A stretch of DNA of 64,000 bases. Source: Halobacillus salinus (GTDB lineage: Bacteria; Bacillota; Bacilli; Bacillales; Halobacillaceae). The stretch spans positions 1,798,001 to 1,862,000 of the forward strand of contig NZ_SRJC01000001.1 of assembly GCF_004684905.1 (NCBI RefSeq), in the 5' to 3' direction. Shown here piece by piece: positions 25,114-34,488 of this stretch. The notes below the pieces were generated by a model, which saw only the letters and a program-made list of their open reading frames with translations, was not told the DNA's origin and ran no database searches. How positions within the stretch are numbered: the stretch's first letter is position 1; the number at the start of each line of letters is the position of its first letter. The position numbers and the translations under genes are program-made.

Positions 25114-26043
25114 TTACTTCTCCACTTGATTCATGACGACGTCCGCCAACGTATCAATGAATTTAGGGTTTGTGTTCGGCATTTCAGGACGGTAGTAATT
25201 CACACCAATCTCATCACAAACAACCTTACACTCGTAATCATTGTCGTAAAGCACTTCTAAGTGATCTGATACAAAACCGACTGGAGCATATACGAAAGAT
25301 GTATAGCCTTTCTCGTTGTATAGATCTTTCGTTAAATCTTGGACGTCTGGTCCGATCCAAGGATCCGGTGTATTGCCTTCACTTTGCCAACCGATTTCAT
25401 ACTGGGTGATACCAGTGGCTTCAGAAATCAATTCAGCAGTACGCTTCAATTGATCAGGGTAAGGATCTCCACCTTCTAAGATCTTCATAGGCAGGCTGTG
25501 TGCAGAAACGATAAGACAAGCTTTCTCTTTTTCCTCTTCACTCATCTTCGCATATTCTACTTCAATTTTTTCTTTCCAATAGTCGATAAAGCCAGGTGCA
25601 TCGTACCAGCTTTCCACGGAACGAATCGTTATTCCGTGCTTCTCTGCCTCTTCCTGTGCGCGACCGTTATAGGATTTCACGCTATAGGTAGAGTAGTGCG
25701 GTGCAAGTACGACCGAAACAGCTTCTTCAATTCCGTCTTTAGACATCTGCTCGACAGCATCCTCAACGAATGGTTCGATATGTTTTAGGCCGATGTATAA
25801 TTTAAACTCAATTTCGTCCTGCTTTTCATTCAATGCGTCTTTAATGCTTTCTGCTTGGTTCTCTGTAATGCTCGCTAGTGGAGAAATGCCGCCAATCGCA
25901 TCGTAGCGATCACGCAAGTCTTGAAGCATCTCATCAGAAGGTTTACGCCCTCTGCGAATATGTGTGTAGTATCTTTCTAAGTCTTCTTCTTTATATGGCG
26001 TACCGTATGCCATGACGAGTAAGCCCATTTGTTTTTTTGCCAT
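25114..26043 (-). CDS. hemH: coproporphyrin ferrochelatase (HemH/CpfC)
   Basis: The 309-residue protein has the ferrochelatase features [29 protein letters not shown], the LIVSAHSLP active-site histidine and [19 protein letters not shown]. It is soluble and lacks the iron-sulfur extension seen in some bacteria. It inserts ferrous iron into coproporphyrin III in the Gram-positive haem route. It lies between hemE (13 bases upstream) and hemY. Confidence 0.96.
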   Translation of the reverse strand: MAKKQMGLLVMAYGTPYKEEDLERYYTHIRRGRKPSDEMLQDLRDRYDAIGGISPLASITENQAESIKDALNEKQDEIEFKLYIGLKHIEPFVEDAVEQMSKDGIEEAVSVVLAPHYSTYSVKSYNGRAQEEAEKHGITIRSVESWYDAPGFIDYWKEKIEVEYAKMSEEEKEKACLIVSAHSLPMKILEGGDPYPDQLKRTAELISEATGITQYEIGWQSEGNTPDPWIGPDVQDLTKDLYNEKGYTSFVYAPVGFVSDHLEVLYDNDYECKVVCDEIGVNYYRPEMPNTNPKFIDTLADVVMNQVEK

Positions 26044-26056
26044 GTCTGTTCACCTC

Positions 26057-27094
26057 TTAATTCGATTTGGAATATTCATGAATCAAGTGAGTCAACCGTT
26101 TCAACGTCTCTGGTTGAATATCCGGCGTCACCCCATGACCTAAGTTGAAGATATGGGAAGGATGCTCTCGTCCCTCATCGATAATCCGTTTCGCACGCTC
26201 TTCGATCACATCCCAATCAGACAATAGGATGGAAGGGTCCAAGTTCCCTTGCAGAGGCTTCGTAATGCCTGCTTGGCGAGCTTCTGTGATGGACATTCTC
26301 CAATCTAAACCTAAGACATCGATTGGAAGGTCATTCCATTCATGGACTAAATGACGTGCCCCTACCCCGAAGAGAATCAACGGAACCCCTTCTGAACGAA
26401 GCTCTTCAAAGATTCGTTTCATAACAGGTTTAATGTACGTTCTGTAATCCTCGACATTCAAAGCGCCGACCCAGGAGTCGAAGATTTGAATAGCTTTCGC
26501 GCCTGCCTTAACCTGCGCGCGTACATACGTGATTGTCATGTCAGCAAGCTTATCCATAAGTGCGAACCATGTCATCGGCTCACTGTACATTAGAGATTTG
26601 GTTTTATTATAGTTCTTTGAAGGTCCTCCCTCAATCATATAGCTCGCAAGGGTAAAAGGAGCTCCGCTAAAACCGATCAATGGAACAGTCAATTGCTCTT
26701 TAGTCAGTAAACGAATGGTATCCAATACATAAGGAACATCCGATTCAGGATCGATTTCCCCTAATTTCTCAACATCCGCTTTAGAAGTGATCGGATTATA
26801 AATTACAGGGCCGATTCCTTTTTTGATTTCGACATCTACACCAAGAGAAGGAAGCGGTGACATGATGTCTTTGTAAAGAATGGCAGCATCAACACCGTAT
26901 TGCTCTACAGGGAGACGAGTGACATAGGCACCCAACTCAGGTTGGTGCGTAATTTCAAACAAAGAGTATTTTTCTTTCAGTTTTCTGTATTCCGGCTGTG
27001 ATCTCCCAGCCTGACGCATAAACCAAACCGGAGTATGCTCTGTCTTTTCGCCGCGGAAAGCCCGCAGAATTGTGTCATTCTCAATTTTATTCAT
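26057..27094 (-). CDS. hemE: uroporphyrinogen decarboxylase
   Basis: The protein of about 345 residues has the N-terminal signature [16 protein letters not shown] and the later [17 protein letters not shown] and GNLDPSIL segments. It converts uroporphyrinogen III to coproporphyrinogen III. I choose the ATG at 27094 with AAAGGAG nine bases upstream; an in-frame GTG at 27115 lies ahead of that ribosome site. It opens the hemEHY operon, downstream of pbpF on the same strand as in B. subtilis. Confidence 0.96.
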   Translation of the reverse strand: MNKIENDTILRAFRGEKTEHTPVWFMRQAGRSQPEYRKLKEKYSLFEITHQPELGAYVTRLPVEQYGVDAAILYKDIMSPLPSLGVDVEIKKGIGPVIYNPITSKADVEKLGEIDPESDVPYVLDTIRLLTKEQLTVPLIGFSGAPFTLASYMIEGGPSKNYNKTKSLMYSEPMTWFALMDKLADMTITYVRAQVKAGAKAIQIFDSWVGALNVEDYRTYIKPVMKRIFEELRSEGVPLILFGVGARHLVHEWNDLPIDVLGLDWRMSITEARQAGITKPLQGNLDPSILLSDWDVIEERAKRIIDEGREHPSHIFNLGHGVTPDIQPETLKRLTHLIHEYSKSN

Positions 27095-27173
27095 GTGTTC
27101 TGACTCCTTTAACACGTTCGTCTTTATCCGTTTTCCACTATAACGATTTATTGGTCATCTGTATAGAAAAATG

Positions 27174-27195
27174 AACAAAATGTCATGATTTTGTT
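27174..27195 (-). terminator. possible terminator between pbpF and hemE
   Basis: AACAAAAT and ATTTTGTT form an 8-bp AT-rich stem with a six-base loop. On the minus strand a short T-rich tail follows. It lies just after the end of hemE's upstream neighbour region and just before the pbpF stop, reading from hemE toward pbpF. Confidence 0.45.
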
Positions 27196-27200
27196 TGTTT

Positions 27201-29369
27201 TTAAAAGTTCCACTCGAGCGTGACGATATTAGATGGCTCTCCCTCAAGTTGCGTGAGTGGATCGTAAGGCACCACATAATAACTCGTCTCATCAAAAATG
27301 CGTAAGGCATTGACTAGATAAGAGGACTGTCCTGTCACTTCGCCCACCTTCACATCTTCTCCGTCTTCTTCCCTATAAATACGGTAAACAACCCGATCAT
27401 CTTGGGAGGCGTTCCATTGGAGAGTACCTCTGAATGTCGCAAGTCCTGCCAAATCAAGGGAACCTGTTGCTTCTGTGAGCTTAGGTAATTGAATTGGTTT
27501 CGGAAGGTTCTCCAGTCCCTCTGGTGTTTGGAACGACTCTGCTAATGGGCGTTGTTGGTCGACCTTCGAGAGAATCTGTTTCATGAGCCTGGTCGGATAG
27601 GCACTACTGCCTTGAACACTGTATCCTTCCCCTGACTGATCATACCCCATCCATAACGCGCCGGAAAATTCCGGAGTAAAACCAGTGAACCAGACATGCT
27701 TGTTCCCGTTCTCTCCTTGCTGTGTTCCAGTCTTTCCAGCCAGTGCTTTCGGGTAAGTCCCAGAACTTGCGGTCCCTTCTTGTACCGTTGTCTGAAGCAT
27801 TTCGGTCACATTCCAAGCAGTTTCTGCATCAAAGACTTGTTCTTCCTTACCTTGATGCTCATGGATCACCTTTCCGTAGCGATCGACAATTTTATCAATC
27901 GTGTAACTTTCCGATGCCTTGCCACCATTTGCAAAACTGCGATAGGCAGCAGCCATTTGGATAGGTGTATAGCCTTCTGACAATCCGCCTAGTGCAATTG
28001 CGAGGCCATCATCTTTCGTAGGTAAACCCAACTTGTCTAAATAACTTTTTGCGTAATCGACCCCGATTTGATCTAAGAGAGATACTGCAGGTACGTTTTT
28101 CGATTCGATCAAAGCTTGATAAAGAGATACTTCCCCTTCATAGTTACCGTCGTAATTACCAGGTGAATATCCGCCGCTGAATGTCTGCTTACGATCCGGT
28201 AACACGCTGAATGGTTGGTACTCCTCCTTCATTAGAGCAGGACCATAAACAGCAAGCGGTTTGATTGTGGAAGCAGGTTGTTGCTTCAATTGCGTACGGT
28301 TCAAGTCACCATGTTTGTAGTCCCGTCCACCGACCGCTGCGACAAGGGCGCCTGTATCGTTATCTACTAAAGTAAATGCCCCCTCGACCTGTCCGTTTGA
28401 TCCTGGTACGAACTCTCCATTTTTCATCTCTTCTGCAGCAATCCTTTGTATTTGTGGATCCATAGCCACCACGATCCGGTAACCGCCTCGTTTCAATTCG
28501 TCACGAGACATATGGTATTTCTCCGCTGCTTCATCGATGACAAGGTCCACGTAGCTGTTCGACCATGTTTCACTAGAGTCTTCTACTTGTTCTGTTGCCA
28601 GGGTGGACCCTTGCATGCGTTTCATCACATCGACCGAAATCGCTCCATACTCCTGCATTTCCGATAATACTAAGTTACGCCTTTGGATGGATGCTTCTGG
28701 ATGATCGAATGGAGAATAGGAGTTAGGCGCTTTCGGCAGACCAGCTAGCAGAGCACCTTGGGCAACTGTCAGTTCTGATACCGGCCTATTGAAATAATGT
28801 TTGGCAGCTGACTGGACACCATAGGCCCCTTCACCAAAGTAGATCCGGTTCAAATAGAAACTCAAAATCTCATCTTTTGTATAATTACGCTCTAAATATA
28901 TAGCGGCCATTACTTCTTTCGTCTTCCTCATCCATGTCTTATCGTTGGAAAGAAACAAATTCTTAGCTAATTGCTGCGTGATGGTACTCCCGCCTTCTAC
29001 CTTCTCCATTGCTAAAATATCTTTATACAAAGCTCTCATAATGGCTCTCAAGTCTACACCTGAATGACCATAAAAGCGTTGGTCTTCAATCGATACGAAC
29101 GCATCTTTCACATGCTTCGGAATTTCAGAGCCCTCTACGATCTCACGATTTTTCGAATAGATTCGCTCGATTAATTGCCCGTCTTCGGTCTCGACTGTCG
29201 TCAATTCATCCATAACTAGGGCTTCTTCCTCCACGACAAAGCGGCCGCCAAACCAGATTGTGACAATCCCTGCAACCATAAGAAAAAGTAAAATAAGAGC
29301 GGCAATACCAGGCCATTTCAAATGTTTTGTCCATGGAGGCAACTGTTTCAGTTTCTCTTTGATGTTCAC
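27201..29369 (-). CDS. pbpF: class A penicillin-binding protein (PbpF-like)
   Basis: The 722-residue protein has a short cytoplasmic N-terminus and one membrane segment (about residues 19-45). A glycosyltransferase-51 domain follows with EDQRFYGHSGVDLRAIMRAL and GGSTITQQLAKNLFL. The transpeptidase domain has the serine motif STIK and the KTGT box in ALAGKTGTQQ. The last 90 residues look like a fibronectin-type module. It polymerises and cross-links peptidoglycan. On the minus strand it lies after hemE. B. subtilis PbpF is also next to hemEHY. Confidence 0.93.
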   Translation of the reverse strand: MNIKEKLKQLPPWTKHLKWPGIAALILLFLMVAGIVTIWFGGRFVVEEEALVMDELTTVETEDGQLIERIYSKNREIVEGSEIPKHVKDAFVSIEDQRFYGHSGVDLRAIMRALYKDILAMEKVEGGSTITQQLAKNLFLSNDKTWMRKTKEVMAAIYLERNYTKDEILSFYLNRIYFGEGAYGVQSAAKHYFNRPVSELTVAQGALLAGLPKAPNSYSPFDHPEASIQRRNLVLSEMQEYGAISVDVMKRMQGSTLATEQVEDSSETWSNSYVDLVIDEAAEKYHMSRDELKRGGYRIVVAMDPQIQRIAAEEMKNGEFVPGSNGQVEGAFTLVDNDTGALVAAVGGRDYKHGDLNRTQLKQQPASTIKPLAVYGPALMKEEYQPFSVLPDRKQTFSGGYSPGNYDGNYEGEVSLYQALIESKNVPAVSLLDQIGVDYAKSYLDKLGLPTKDDGLAIALGGLSEGYTPIQMAAAYRSFANGGKASESYTIDKIVDRYGKVIHEHQGKEEQVFDAETAWNVTEMLQTTVQEGTASSGTYPKALAGKTGTQQGENGNKHVWFTGFTPEFSGALWMGYDQSGEGYSVQGSSAYPTRLMKQILSKVDQQRPLAESFQTPEGLENLPKPIQLPKLTEATGSLDLAGLATFRGTLQWNASQDDRVVYRIYREEDGEDVKVGEVTGQSSYLVNALRIFDETSYYVVPYDPLTQLEGEPSNIVTLEWNF

Positions 29370-29466
29370 CGTTCGTGCATCCTTTCTATTCCGATTGCTT
29401 CAAACTTGCTACTCCTCGTTTTCTATTGCTACACTGATTGTAACGTAGGAAAGGAGACAAGGATTT

Positions 29467-29970
29467 ATGAAAGTTTCAATGACAAGTGGTACAATCGATT
29501 TTCTATCAAAATTGAAATCAAAACATCCAGATGCTTCTCTCTTTTTTATGCAAGACCAGGATAAAGCCATCGCTTATTGCGAAGGAGAGAAGTCCGTCTT
29601 TGAGGAAGGCCGCGAATACGAAACCGTTGATTATGTCGGCAACATGAAACCAGAAGGCTATGTGGTGATGAACAACATTCCTGTAGCCGATGAAGGACGT
29701 CCTGTTTTCGAAGATCGTTTCAAAAACAGAGCAGGGAATGTTGAGAACCGAGAAGGGTTTCAAGCCATTCGTATTTTAAGGCCATTGCAAGGTAACACAT
29801 ACGTCGTCTTAACGCAGTGGAGAAATGCACAAGACTTTGAAGACTGGAAGAATTCCCAATCCTTCGATGATGCGCATAAGAAATCCGGTCCAAAACATAA
29901 GAAAAAACCATCGTTCATTGATGGGGATGCTTACATTACAAAATACCACATGGTAGATGTAGAATCTTAA
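29467..29970 (+). CDS. hmoB: haem-degrading monooxygenase HmoB-like
   Basis: The 167-residue protein has a C-terminal antibiotic-biosynthesis-monooxygenase (ABM) fold, with the ENREGFQAIRILRPLQGNTY and VVLTQWRNAQDFEDWKNSQSF regions typical of HmoB (YhgC). Such enzymes open the haem ring to free iron. AAAGGAG precedes the ATG. It is divergent from pbpF and adjoins the haem-synthesis operon, so synthesis and breakdown genes lie together, as in B. subtilis. Confidence 0.9.
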   Translation: MKVSMTSGTIDFLSKLKSKHPDASLFFMQDQDKAIAYCEGEKSVFEEGREYETVDYVGNMKPEGYVVMNNIPVADEGRPVFEDRFKNRAGNVENREGFQAIRILRPLQGNTYVVLTQWRNAQDFEDWKNSQSFDDAHKKSGPKHKKKPSFIDGDAYITKYHMVDVES

Positions 29971-30030
29971 GTAAGATAGGATAGTGTCCTACCTTTCCTG
30001 TGACCGATAGGACTCTATTCTTACTCTGAA

Positions 30031-30062
30031 AAAAGTGAGCGGCCACAAGACCGCTCACTTTT
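30031..30062. terminator. bidirectional terminator between hmoB and the thioredoxin-like gene
   Basis: AAAAGTGAGCGG and CCGCTCACTTTT form a 12-bp stem with an eight-base loop. It has A and T runs on both sides and separates convergent genes. Confidence 0.88.
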
Positions 30063-30063
30063 T

Positions 30064-30558
30064 TTACTCTTCTTCTTGATTCGAATCTTCTAATACTTTT
30101 TCATGGAAGAAGTTATCAAATGCGGTTACAGGCTGCTCGCCAACAATGCGGGCTACTTCCTCCCCATTTTCATAGTGGACGATAGTAGGAGTCGATTGTA
30201 TATTATACTTCGCTCCTTGCTCCGGAAACTCCAACAAGTTCATCTTCTTCAAGTCTACCCCTAGCTTGTCCACCATAGGAACAACAATCGGAGTCGTACG
30301 CTGGCAGTGAATACAAATCGGACTGTAGAAGTAGACTGTCAATTCTTCTTCCGCTTCCATCTTCTCTTCTAATTCTTCCGGCATAATCAGATTTTGATAA
30401 TTCGGATCATCTAATTGATCGATCGTCGCTTGGTCCAGGTTAGACTTCCCATAAGGGTTGCCTTCTGTCTTCTCGTTATTTTGATAATTCACAACGACAA
30501 TTAACACAACGACCAAAGCAGCTAAAATGGTCGCAAAAATAATCATATTACGTTTCAT
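30064..30558 (-). CDS. membrane-anchored thioredoxin-like protein
   Basis: The 164-residue protein has one N-terminal membrane segment (residues 5-23) and an extracellular thioredoxin fold with the CxxC site CIHC (Cys82-Cys85) and the cis-proline region STPTIV. It overlaps the upstream bdbC-like gene by four bases. The pair probably forms an extracytoplasmic thiol-disulfide system: BdbC oxidises a partner thioredoxin-like protein. BdbA/BdbD-like partner assignment is an inference from adjacency. Confidence 0.88.
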   Translation of the reverse strand: MKRNMIIFATILAALVVVLIVVVNYQNNEKTEGNPYGKSNLDQATIDQLDDPNYQNLIMPEELEEKMEAEEELTVYFYSPICIHCQRTTPIVVPMVDKLGVDLKKMNLLEFPEQGAKYNIQSTPTIVHYENGEEVARIVGEQPVTAFDNFFHEKVLEDSNQEEE

Positions 30559-30983
30559 TTAGTAGTTCTCCTTTTTTGAAAGACCCACGTCATATGGGTT
30601 ACGAATATTATAACAAATGCTGTTCCCGCCATAAACGGAATGGTGATAAATCCAAAATAATTCACATATTGAGCACTGCAAGATACTGTTCCACATGCAT
30701 CGCCTTCAGCAAATCCAGGAACCTTTTGCAATAAATAATGATAAGTGGAGACAAACATCCCGATCCCACTCATGATCACTCCCGGCAGAGCAATTTCACT
30801 ATTCTTCTTCCATAAGGCAGCCCCGTAAATGAGGACGAGTGGATACATCAAGATTCGCTGGTACCAGCAAAATTCACAAGGCTCAAAACCCATGAATTCA
30901 GAATAAAACAAACTTCCCGCCATAGCGACAAGCGCTATTGCCCAGGCAATAAATAAGTACGTCTCTTCGCTAACTTTCTTCAT
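30555..30983 (-). CDS. bdbC: disulfide bond formation protein, DsbB/BdbC family
   Basis: The 142-residue protein has four membrane segments and two cysteine pairs: CEFC (Cys36, Cys39) followed by WYQR, and CGTVSC in the second outer loop. These are the DsbB/BdbC features that pass electrons from partner thiols to quinone. I choose the ATG at 30983, preceded by AGAAAGGA; upstream in-frame codons lack a ribosome site. It is coupled to the thioredoxin-like gene through an ATGA overlap. Confidence 0.92.
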   Translation of the reverse strand: MKKVSEETYLFIAWAIALVAMAGSLFYSEFMGFEPCEFCWYQRILMYPLVLIYGAALWKKNSEIALPGVIMSGIGMFVSTYHYLLQKVPGFAEGDACGTVSCSAQYVNYFGFITIPFMAGTAFVIIFVTHMTWVFQKRRTTK

Positions 30984-31094
30984 ATAATATTCCTTTCTAC
31001 CTCTCTCTTTTGCTATTATACAAGTAAATCTCTCGAAAACAAAATACTTTTCATAGAAGTCCATTAATCTGTTAAATATGTATGAATTCAAGCA

Positions 31095-31120
31095 AAAAAC
31101 CGCTCGTCATAGCGGTTTTT
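31095..31120 (-). terminator. terminator of liaFSR
   Basis: AAAAACCGCT and AGCGGTTTTT form a 10-bp stem whose loop contains the liaR stop codon; a T-run lies on the minus strand. Confidence 0.85.
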
Positions 31121-31739
31121 TAAGAAGTTGATTCCGATGGACATAGACGGCAGCTTGAGTGCGATCGTGCACATCCAATTTACTCAAAATGTTACTGACG
31201 TGTGTCTTGACGGTTTTGATGCCGATGTACAACTTTTCGCTGATCTCCAGATTCGTCAAACCTTCCCCTATGCACAACAGCACTTCCATTTCACGATTGG
31301 TCAGTTCTTCATGGGGAGCTTTCTTCTTCGAAAAACGTGTCATCATTTTGGATGCGACTTTTTCTTCGATGACATTCTCTCCTCTTGCTGCCTTCCGAAT
31401 CGCTTCTGCAATCTCATCAGCAGAAGACGTCTTCAGCATGTAACTGAACGCTCCTGCTTCAAGGGCCGGAAATACTTTCTCGTCATCATAATAACTCGTC
31501 AATATGATGATCTTGCACGTTTCGCTCTTCATAATCTCTTCCGTCGCCTCAATACCGTCTCCCTGCTCCATCATCAAATCCATCAAAATGACATCCGGCT
31601 TCAATTCTTTAGCTAGAGCCGCCCCATCGTAGCCACTTGATGCTTCTCCTATGATATCCAGGTCGTCTTCTGTTTCTAAGTATGCAATTACACCTTTACG
31701 CACCACGTCATGATCATCTACTACAAGAACACGAATCAT
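31107..31739 (-). CDS. liaR: response regulator LiaR
   Basis: The 210-residue NarL-type regulator has a receiver domain with the acidic pair Asp8/Asp9, phosphorylation site Asp54 in LMDLMM and conserved Lys near residue 105. The C-terminal LuxR-type helix-turn-helix is around ELTNREMEVLLCIGEGLTN. The gene overlaps liaS by four bases. LiaR responds to cell-envelope stress such as lipid II-binding antibiotics. The stop codon lies in the loop of its own terminator. Confidence 0.93.
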   Translation of the reverse strand: MIRVLVVDDHDVVRKGVIAYLETEDDLDIIGEASSGYDGAALAKELKPDVILMDLMMEQGDGIEATEEIMKSETCKIIILTSYYDDEKVFPALEAGAFSYMLKTSSADEIAEAIRKAARGENVIEEKVASKMMTRFSKKKAPHEELTNREMEVLLCIGEGLTNLEISEKLYIGIKTVKTHVSNILSKLDVHDRTQAAVYVHRNQLLKKPL

Positions 31740-32794
31740 CCTATTTCCTCCTTTTCCATCATCGGAATCCGTATGTCTATATAAGTCCCTTCCCCTTCCC
31801 TTGATCGTATCGAAAACTCTCCACCAATCTCCTCACATCGCTCCCGCATCGTTTTAAGGCCGTAAGATGCCTTATTATCTTTATGATCAGCAAGGGAAAA
31901 ACCGCTCCCATCATCTGCAATATGAACGAACACTTCCCGTCCGCTGGAAGATATATTGATCGTAACGTTCGATGCATTCGCATGTCTTAATATATTCGAT
32001 AAGGCTTCTTGAAGAACTCTGAACACATGCTCCTCTGCCGTTTTGGATAAGTTGGGCGAGTCTTCCATGTCGAGGTGAAATTTTAAAGAACACTTTTGTT
32101 TCAACTCTTCAACCAGGGACTCGATCCCAGACGTTAACGAATCTCCGGACAAGTGCACAGGTCTTAAGTGCAAAAGCAGGGCCCGCATTTCTGTTTGGGC
32201 CTGCAGTGCCATCTGTGTAATCTCATGAAGTTGTTTCTTTGCTTTATCAGGCTTTTTCTCAAGAATGCGTTCTGTTGCTTGAGCCATCATCGTCAAGGCG
32301 AACAATTGCTGACTGACAGCATCATGCAAGTCACGCGCTAAGCGCTGCCTTTCTTCGATTGTAGCAGCCTTATGAGCGGACCTTGCTAGCTCCGCTTTTT
32401 CATCGGCGAGCTTTACCAAGGATTCTTTCTGGTATTCCAGTTTCCCACCTAGTTCGTTTAACTCTTCGCTGAGCCCAGTCATTTCCTCTTGATCTTCTGT
32501 TGGTATTCGGAACGTGTACTCTCCTCTCGACAACTGCCTGATCATTGTCGATAAACGATCCATTCGATGTTTAAGCGCGGTACTGAACTGAAATCCAGTT
32601 AACAGAGAAGTGAAGGCACCTATGATGACAAAACAAATGATAAAAAACACAACGGCCTCCACGGTCAGCCACTTTGGTCCAAACCAGACATGCACAGCTA
32701 GAAGCAGTGCAAGGAGAAGGAAGAAATCCAAGGAAAAAGCATAGAAGTGGGACCGGATGTAGGTGTACCGTATACGGTTTAGCTTCGTAAGCAT
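31736..32794 (-). CDS. liaS: sensor histidine kinase LiaS
   Basis: The 352-residue protein has two N-terminal membrane segments with a short outer loop, a HAMP-like region, a HisKA_3 dimerisation segment with the phosphoacceptor in LARDLHDAVSQQL, and a C-terminal ATPase with DDGSGF and YGLKTMRERCEEIGG. This is the intramembrane-sensing LiaS class. It lies between liaF (12 bases upstream) and liaR (four-base overlap). Confidence 0.93.
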   Translation of the reverse strand: MLTKLNRIRYTYIRSHFYAFSLDFFLLLALLLAVHVWFGPKWLTVEAVVFFIICFVIIGAFTSLLTGFQFSTALKHRMDRLSTMIRQLSRGEYTFRIPTEDQEEMTGLSEELNELGGKLEYQKESLVKLADEKAELARSAHKAATIEERQRLARDLHDAVSQQLFALTMMAQATERILEKKPDKAKKQLHEITQMALQAQTEMRALLLHLRPVHLSGDSLTSGIESLVEELKQKCSLKFHLDMEDSPNLSKTAEEHVFRVLQEALSNILRHANASNVTINISSSGREVFVHIADDGSGFSLADHKDNKASYGLKTMRERCEEIGGEFSIRSREGEGTYIDIRIPMMEKEEIG

Positions 32795-32806
32795 GCTATC
32801 TCCCCC

Positions 32807-33553
32807 CTACACATGATCGATCTGAATCTGGCCGATTTTCAAATCGATATAGATCGTCAACCTTCTTTTTGCCAATTCATAATCCTCGGACTCGTACACA
32901 AGTTGACGTCCCATACCTCCTGTGTTTTCCCGAGCTATAGTGATGTCTCCCGTCTTAATGAAGGCTTCGGCTCTAAACGGGACATGTTTAGGGATCAACA
33001 TTTTCACATCACCAATCCACCCATTGACCGTAATGGGTGTATCCTCTTCTGGAATGAAGGCGCGAGTGAAATCGAATTCCGTATCGCCGATCCCCATTGA
33101 GATATTCATCGGTTCCACTTTCCAGTTGTCTTGCTTATAAGATATATCCCCAACAGCAAAGCTGGAACGATTCTTTTTTTTCTTCTTCCGTCTAGGACCG
33201 TTTTTTTGAGATCCTCTCAAAAACAAATGGACTCCGATATAAACCGATATGATCGGCCAAAGAACCGGGATATCCGAGAAGGTAAACAGAAGAATTTCGA
33301 ATCTGTCCAAGAGCAGCAGCGTTCCCACTAATGTAAGGAAAGACCCGATCACCCAAGACCCTCCATGGGTAGTGACGGCATCAAACCACATTTTCAGCCC
33401 GATTCCTAATAAGATAATGGGATAAATATATTCCCAGTTAAACGGATAATTGAATGAAACCATATTGAAATTAGATAACAGCAGAACTACACCGAGCATA
33501 ACGAACCCGATCGCCATCATTATGTTGAAAAATCCTCTTTTCACAAACATCAC
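32807..33553 (-). CDS. liaF: LiaF negative regulator of the LiaSR system
   Basis: The 248-residue protein has four N-terminal membrane segments (within residues 1-115), a very basic linker (RRKKKKKNR) and a C-terminal LiaF-like beta domain with ISMGIGDTEFDF and GWIGDVKMLIPKHV. LiaF keeps LiaS off without stress. It opens the liaF-liaS-liaR operon. No liaIH, the main target operon, is within the window. Confidence 0.92.
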   Translation of the reverse strand: MMFVKRGFFNIMMAIGFVMLGVVLLLSNFNMVSFNYPFNWEYIYPIILLGIGLKMWFDAVTTHGGSWVIGSFLTLVGTLLLLDRFEILLFTFSDIPVLWPIISVYIGVHLFLRGSQKNGPRRKKKKKNRSSFAVGDISYKQDNWKVEPMNISMGIGDTEFDFTRAFIPEEDTPITVNGWIGDVKMLIPKHVPFRAEAFIKTGDITIARENTGGMGRQLVYESEDYELAKRRLTIYIDLKIGQIQIDHV

Positions 33554-33653
33554 CCTCTTCTTCCCTAAACTGTAAGATTCTATATAAAAATTTCTATTCC
33601 TCCTACAGTATAGCGAACACGTCCATTAAATTGAACGAACTACAGTAGGTTTC

Positions 33654-33677
33654 GCCCTCCGTCTCTAGACGGAGGGC
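33654..33677. other. GC-rich hairpin between liaF and the ferritin-like gene
   Basis: GCCCTCCGTC and its complement form a 10-bp perfect stem with a four-base loop, with no T-run. It lies in a divergent promoter region, upstream of a TTGAAA box at 33689. CTACAGTA occurs twice nearby (33603-33610 and 33640-33647). No known element recognised. Confidence 0.45.
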
Positions 33678-33745
33678 CATGTTTAAAGTTGAAAAAGCTG
33701 GGAATATTGATATTGTGATAATTTTTGATAAGGAGTGTATGAAGT

Positions 33746-34177
33746 ATGGATCAAAACATGCAAGCACTTATTGACGGTTTGAACGAAGACTTGGCGCACG
33801 AATATGCGGCGTCGATTATGTACACATACAATGCAGCAGTTGTCACAGGACTGTACCGTTCTGTGTTAAAGCCTTTCTTTGAGAGCGAAGTGGCTGACGA
33901 ACAAGGGCACGCACTTTACCTAGCAGAGAAAATCAGCACCCTAGGAGGCACCCCGACAACTACGCCTGCTCCCGTCAAGCAGCTCCACGACGTAAAAGAA
34001 ATGCTGGAGGAAGCAAAAGAAGCAGAACGTCAAACAATCAAACGCTATGAAGAGCGTAAGACCCAAGCAGAAGAACTAGGTTTGACGGAGCTTTCTGTAA
34101 AACTTGATGATATGATTGCTGATGAGACGGGCCACATGGAAGAGATCGGCCGTCTTCTCCAGGACTCAAGGCTATAA
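33746..34177 (+). CDS. ferritin-like / bacterioferritin family protein
   Basis: The 143-residue all-helical protein has acidic and histidine residues of a ferritin-like di-iron site: LAHEYAASIMY, ESEVADEQGHA and IADETGHMEEI, each containing ExxH or similar. It resembles the ferritin/Dps superfamily branch used for iron storage or rubrerythrin-like oxidation. AAGGAG precedes the ATG at 33746. It stands alone, divergent from liaF. The exact subclass is uncertain. Confidence 0.8.
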   Translation: MDQNMQALIDGLNEDLAHEYAASIMYTYNAAVVTGLYRSVLKPFFESEVADEQGHALYLAEKISTLGGTPTTTPAPVKQLHDVKEMLEEAKEAERQTIKRYEERKTQAEELGLTELSVKLDDMIADETGHMEEIGRLLQDSRL

Positions 34178-34189
34178 TGGATGCATTTG

Positions 34190-34221
34190 GAGCCCCTTCT
34201 TGATGAAGGGGTTCTTTTTTT
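34190..34221 (+). terminator. terminator of the ferritin-like gene
   Basis: GAGCCCCTTC pairs with GAAGGGGTTC across a five-base loop and is followed by seven T residues. Confidence 0.85.
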
Positions 34222-34230
34222 GTTGATCGG

Positions 34231-34398
34231 GCGCGACTTATTCGGTTTACGCGCGACTTCCATGGTTTGCGCGCGGGTTTCGGGATTTGCGCGCGACTTC
34301 CCCGATTTGTGCGCGACTTTCGTGATTTGTGCGCGACTTTCGTGATTTGCGCGCGACATCTGCGATTTGTGCGCGACTTCCGAGATTTGCGCGCGACG
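34231..34398. repeat. array of eight 20-bp tandem repeats plus a partial ninth
   Basis: Units begin at 34231, 34251, 34271, 34291, 34311, 34331, 34351 and 34371, with eight bases of a ninth at 34391. The period is exactly 20 with no indels. The consensus is GCGCGACTTTCGTGATTTGC; the GCGCG start is invariant, the middle varies. The array fills most of the 311-base gap between the ferritin-like terminator and the amidohydrolase promoter. The rest of the gap holds only a probable AT-rich promoter (34430-34480). No known element recognised. Confidence 0.9.
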
Positions 34399-34488
34399 AA
34401 TTACTCAAGACTCTCTCAGCATGAAATTTGAGAATATTCATAACGTATATTAAACTTTATACAATTCAACTATTGAGGAGGATGCGTG

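Noticed and set aside
29370-29466. Fur box upstream of the HmoB-like gene
   Set aside because: No acceptable match to the 7-1-7 inverted repeat was seen.
34231-34398. CRISPR array
   Set aside because: Units are contiguous with no spacers, and no cas genes are present.
34045-34441. Two minus-strand reading frames with 20-residue repeated peptides across the tandem array
   Set aside because: They arise because the repeat unit has no stop on the minus strand. Neither has a ribosome site, and one overlaps the ferritin-like gene. I treat them as by-products of the repeat.
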